Shown piece by piece: positions 61,101-64,000 of a stretch of 64,000 nucleotides of DNA. Every line of letters starts with the position of its first letter. Within the stretch, counting starts at the first letter, position 1. The stretch covers positions 248,001-312,000 of the forward strand of contig JAIXMP010000030.1 of the NCBI GenBank assembly GCA_025677815.1, in the 5' to 3' direction. Made by a program: the position numbers and the translations under genes. This DNA comes from Phascolomyces articulosus. Lineage: Eukaryota > Mucoromycota > Mucoromycetes > Mucorales > Lichtheimiaceae. A model generated the notes under the pieces. That model searched no databases and had not been told where the DNA came from. It worked only from the letters and a program-made list of their open reading frames with translations.

Positions 61101-62022
61101 CTGCCAATGTTGTTGGTGCTGGTGCTACTGCTGGTACTATGGCACCCTTATTAATATTGGGTTCCATAGTTAATTCATCAGGGCTATTTTCCTGATTTTT
61201 CTCTTTTTCTTCCACCATTTTCATTGCTGCTGATGGTTTGGATCGATCATGATCCCGGATTTTCATCGATACTGATGGCGATAGAATCATTGAAAATTTA
61301 CCATCGTCATGTTGACAATCGGAAAGATAGCATTTTGTATTGTTGATATAGCTGTTGGTATCAAGTAACAATGTACGATCCACGACTGATTGAATAGTAC
61401 GCGTATCCACACGAAGAATTAACTCTCTACCAAGGGCTTGTGCTACTTTTTTTGAAGGGGATGCATGATCGGAAGTTAATTTATGATTATGGATGTTGTT
61501 GCTACTTTTTACTGTAGGATGAGAGGGATAAGTTGAAGCATGTTTCTTTGCAGCTTTAGCAGCTGCCATCATAGCTGCTGTAGCTGCAGAGATTTCTGCT
61601 TTGCGTTGATGCATTCGTCGTTGTTGGATTAAGTTATCATTATTATTGACCAGAGATAAGGTACTGTATTTTGCTTGAGGTTGCAAATTACCAAGTGATA
61701 GAGAGGACGAGGATGGTAATCCATGTGCTGCTTTTGTATAAGTTGCAGTTGTTGTTACATTAGTTGCACTTAGCATGGGAACTGTGTCATCATCCTTATC
61801 ACCACCACTATAAGATGATGTTGTTGTCGTTGATGTTGCTGCTAATGATAGGTTACTGCTTTTTGTATCCAATGGAGAAGGTAGATCGACTTTTGCCTGA
61901 TAAGAGGTTGATATTGGATGATGTGGACCAGATGATATTGAAGCGGATGAAATAGATGTTGCAGGACTATTTGATTGCAAATCGCAAGATGGATTTGAAG
62001 CATAACAAAGCTCTTTTGTCAT
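58158..62022 (-). CDS. DH-PH Rho guanine-nucleotide exchange factor
   Basis: Spliced as complement(join(58158..59773, 59866..60085, 60187..60393, 60484..60663, 60728..60925, 61012..62022)), 1143 residues, in frame throughout. A Ser/Thr/Asn-rich N-terminus (1-310) leads into a DH domain (about 312-530: RRRQGAIQELLDTEVSYCKD, HFFRGIAEITNIPDRFKERL, the CR3 hallmark PVQRLLKYKLILESM). A PH-type module follows (about 535-660: RFYGVLGSCILIGTLDIRIL, KRFGCALFNSYMIIAKGKRY, CEQEKQIWLDKLREAIK). A long disordered tail follows. It should activate Rho/Cdc42 GTPases in polarity and cell-wall signalling; which one is unknown. The intron-4 donor may be GTGAAT (exon to 60193) instead of GTAATG. A C-terminal intron (58308 to about 58247) could end the protein as KGTDFYLSNH instead. 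Intron 3 holds a long T/A run. Confidence 0.88.
60449..60469. repeat. T9A12 junction inside RhoGEF intron 3
   Basis: A T run directly followed by an A run; on the transcribed strand this makes a self-complementary hairpin inside the intron between exons 3 and 4. Confidence 0.85.
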
Positions 62023-63474
62023 TTATTAAATGAAATATGAGAGATAAAGGAAAGAAAAATAAAAAGAAAGAAAATAAAAAAAATAACAGTATGAATTCGT
62101 TTCCTCTTTTCTTTTATTGCGGGCAAAAAAAAAAGGCAAGGTGATTTTCGGAAACTTATTAAGTTTATGAAAATGGCGATGATCTTACTATTTTTTTTTG
62201 GTTCTTTTTTCTTTAAATTGACTGTCCAAAATGCTCTTTCAAATTCTTTATATATTTTCTCAATAACATTGATGATTTTGGGTGCTCTGGGTGTGTGTAC
62301 ACTTTTTCTTTATTTAAAAATGGAACGAAATTGATAACCAACGAAATAAATGAATAATGAGGATTCATCCGATTGCCAAATATGTTTGAGATCGACGTAT
62401 GTATATCAAAAAAAAAAAGTCATGGAAAGGAACAAGCAGTAAAATGGGAGATTATCTTTTGAATAACATTTTGGCGAAAAATCCATTTATGGGACCAATA
62501 TCCTTGTAGAGCATAACAATTAGTTTTATTTACAAACTGGAAAATAAGAAGAAACATAACATGGCTGAGCGAGAGATGGTGGTACGTATTATTGTTGTGC
62601 GTGTATATTCTTAAAACCTATCAACTTTTTTTTCCTTGTTATCTTTTACACGTTCAATTATTATTTGCAAGATATATACTTGACTTTTTTCCCAAAAAAA
62701 AAAAAAAAAAAACGTGCTTTACTGTAGATAGACATTGTAGTAAACTAATCCTATTTCTTTGTTAGTATTTTATATAATCCTTTTTTTTTGTATATATCCA
62801 AAAAAGAAAAGTTTTTGTATTCGATCTAGATATCTCAATGTTTATTTTCTTGTTCAATATGATCATTCATATAAATATTATACCAGTGAATCCTATATAT
62901 GATGTTTTATGTTTAACGATAAAGCTATGCATAGGATATTCATTATCATTTTTTAATATATTTCAAAGGGTTGGTCTGGCCAGGCAAAGCTTCTTTGTAG
63001 GAAAATTCAAGGGGGAAGAGAGGGGACGGAGCATTATTTGCTCGATTGTTTATTAATGCGTTTATATAGATATAAATAATATAATGCTTTCACAATATTT
63101 CTTATATCTATGAATTTTTCTATGCTTGAATTATGATTATGACACTGTCATTACTCTCTATATATTTATTCTGATACTTTATACGTATTCATGTAGAGCA
63201 CAATAATCACCTTTTCTCTCCTAGCTTCATAAAAAAATTCCTATACATCTCCGAAATTTTCTTAAGAGATGAGCCAACACAAAAACCCATAATAAAAATA
63301 TATATGCATTGAAATAAAACACAGATGTAGGAATGGAATTTCTCGATCTATATATAGTCAAAACAAGGGGACGTAAGAAATAGACACTCCTAGTTATAAG
63401 CGCCTGGCAATGTTGGTTATTTCATTATAGTGTACTTACAGTATCATATTCCTGCTGACTGATATATAAGAAGT
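62023..63474. other. Promoter region of the RhoGEF gene and spacer
   Basis: Just upstream of the RhoGEF start (62023-62100) the plus strand is A/G-rich, that is pyrimidine-rich on the coding strand, fitting a promoter. A long A run occurs at 62694-62712. No gene seen; the frame at 62838-63056 is hydrophobic AT-driven. Confidence 0.4.
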
Positions 63475-64000
63475 TTATTCCAAAAAAAACTGAATAGTTG
63501 AGAGAGCGATATACAAGCAGTTATTTGGATTGTGTTTTGTCGATCTTGTCTCCATCATACGTATAAAAAAACACAGACAACAAAAAAGGGATTTAAATAA
63601 TAAAAGTGGACAGGAAAATCCAAGTATATTTATTAATATATTTATAGTATAAGTATTTCTGTAACTGTGTAGTAGTGAATCAGTGCTTTGCATCCGATTG
63701 AAAGGTGTATATCCAGTAGATGAAACCATTTCAGATGTAAACGATACCACGGGATAATAAACAGGTAATGCGTGACGACGCACTATAAAACTCTTGCTAT
63801 ATTCACATGTGGTATTGTCCTTTCATTATTTGTGTAATTAGAAGATACCACTATGTCTTGAACCAGTCCTTGCCAAAACATGTTCAATTTCACCAGCTCG
63901 TAGTTCCTCATCTTCATCCACACTGTTGTTAGCATCGACATCCTCTGGGTTCTCTATATCATGATGTTGTTGTGCCTTTACTTTTTCGGCGTATGCTTCT
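63475..64000 (-). CDS. 3' part of a gene running off the window
   Basis: At the right edge a clear minus-strand coding stretch reads AEKVKAQQHHDIENPEDVDA and then SVDEDEELRAGEIEHVLART. It can end at TAA 63838 (…SRHSGIF), or a GTATCT donor (exon low end 63849) can join an acceptor (exon high end 63782) to give SRHSVRRHALPVYYPVVSFT and a Ser/Thr-rich segment to about 63660, with an AT-driven hydrophobic end at 63475. The alternative end is plausible because the downstream frame has good composition only as far as HSYRNTY. Acidic then basic polar sequence; family not recognised. Confidence 0.45.

Noticed and set aside
1..64000. CRISPR array, operon, riboswitch or bacterial insertion sequence
   Set aside because: The DNA is clearly eukaryotic with spliceosomal introns; no regularly spaced repeats, ribosome binding sites or polycistronic order were seen.

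Overview
This window is nuclear DNA from a filamentous fungus, most likely a Mucoromycota/Mucorales species. The reasons are low GC, single eukaryotic genes split by many 50-110 bp GT-AG introns, no operons, polyQ/polyHis and Ser/Thr-rich coding tracts, and remnants resembling repeat protein families I remember from mucoralean genomes. The genus cannot be fixed from sequence alone. Exon coordinates below were spliced by hand: I found GT/AG pairs and checked that reading frames join exactly.

Layout. 1-4.9 kb: histidyl-tRNA synthetase (+, no in-frame ATG at the conserved N-terminus) converging on an unrecognised 465-aa protein (-). 5.2-8.6 kb: remnants, including a mucoralean repeat-family gene (-) and the zinc-ribbon end of a probable TnpB/Fanzor-like protein (+). 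8.9-11 kb: a J-domain glycine-zipper protein (+) and cytidine deaminase (-), with stop codons 18 bp apart. 12.5-21.6 kb: a frameshifted RBR-type RING pseudogene, an Asteroid-type PIN/XPG nuclease, an HSF-type transcription factor, and the intact paralogue of the RING pseudogene. 21.6-28.7 kb: about 6 kb of AT-rich sequence with T-run/A-run junctions and one copy of a dispersed inverted repeat. 28.7-34.9 kb: a dense block with Mpv17/SYM1, a 514-aa Ser/Thr-rich protein, an XRCC4 homologue (9 exons) and a Prx5-type peroxiredoxin. 38.6-40.3 kb: a type II membrane O-fucosyltransferase-like enzyme. 45.6-47.3 kb: a HET-domain protein next to a decayed accessory zone (48-54.4 kb). That zone holds broken exons, the second dispersed repeat copy, and a dead Tc1/mariner-like transposase, and it surrounds an intact monothiol glutaredoxin whose active site reads CGFT. 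54.7-62 kb: PRP6 splicing factor (+) and a DH-PH RhoGEF (-). 63.5-64 kb: the 3' end of a gene that runs off the window (-).

The genes are mostly independent housekeeping loci: translation, splicing, redox/iron-sulfur, pyrimidine salvage, NHEJ repair, stress transcription, polarity signalling. No metabolic cluster is visible. The accessory interest lies in the TnpB/Fanzor-like remnant, the RING gene/pseudogene pair, the HET gene beside transposon debris, and the repeated structures in the gene-poor intervals.
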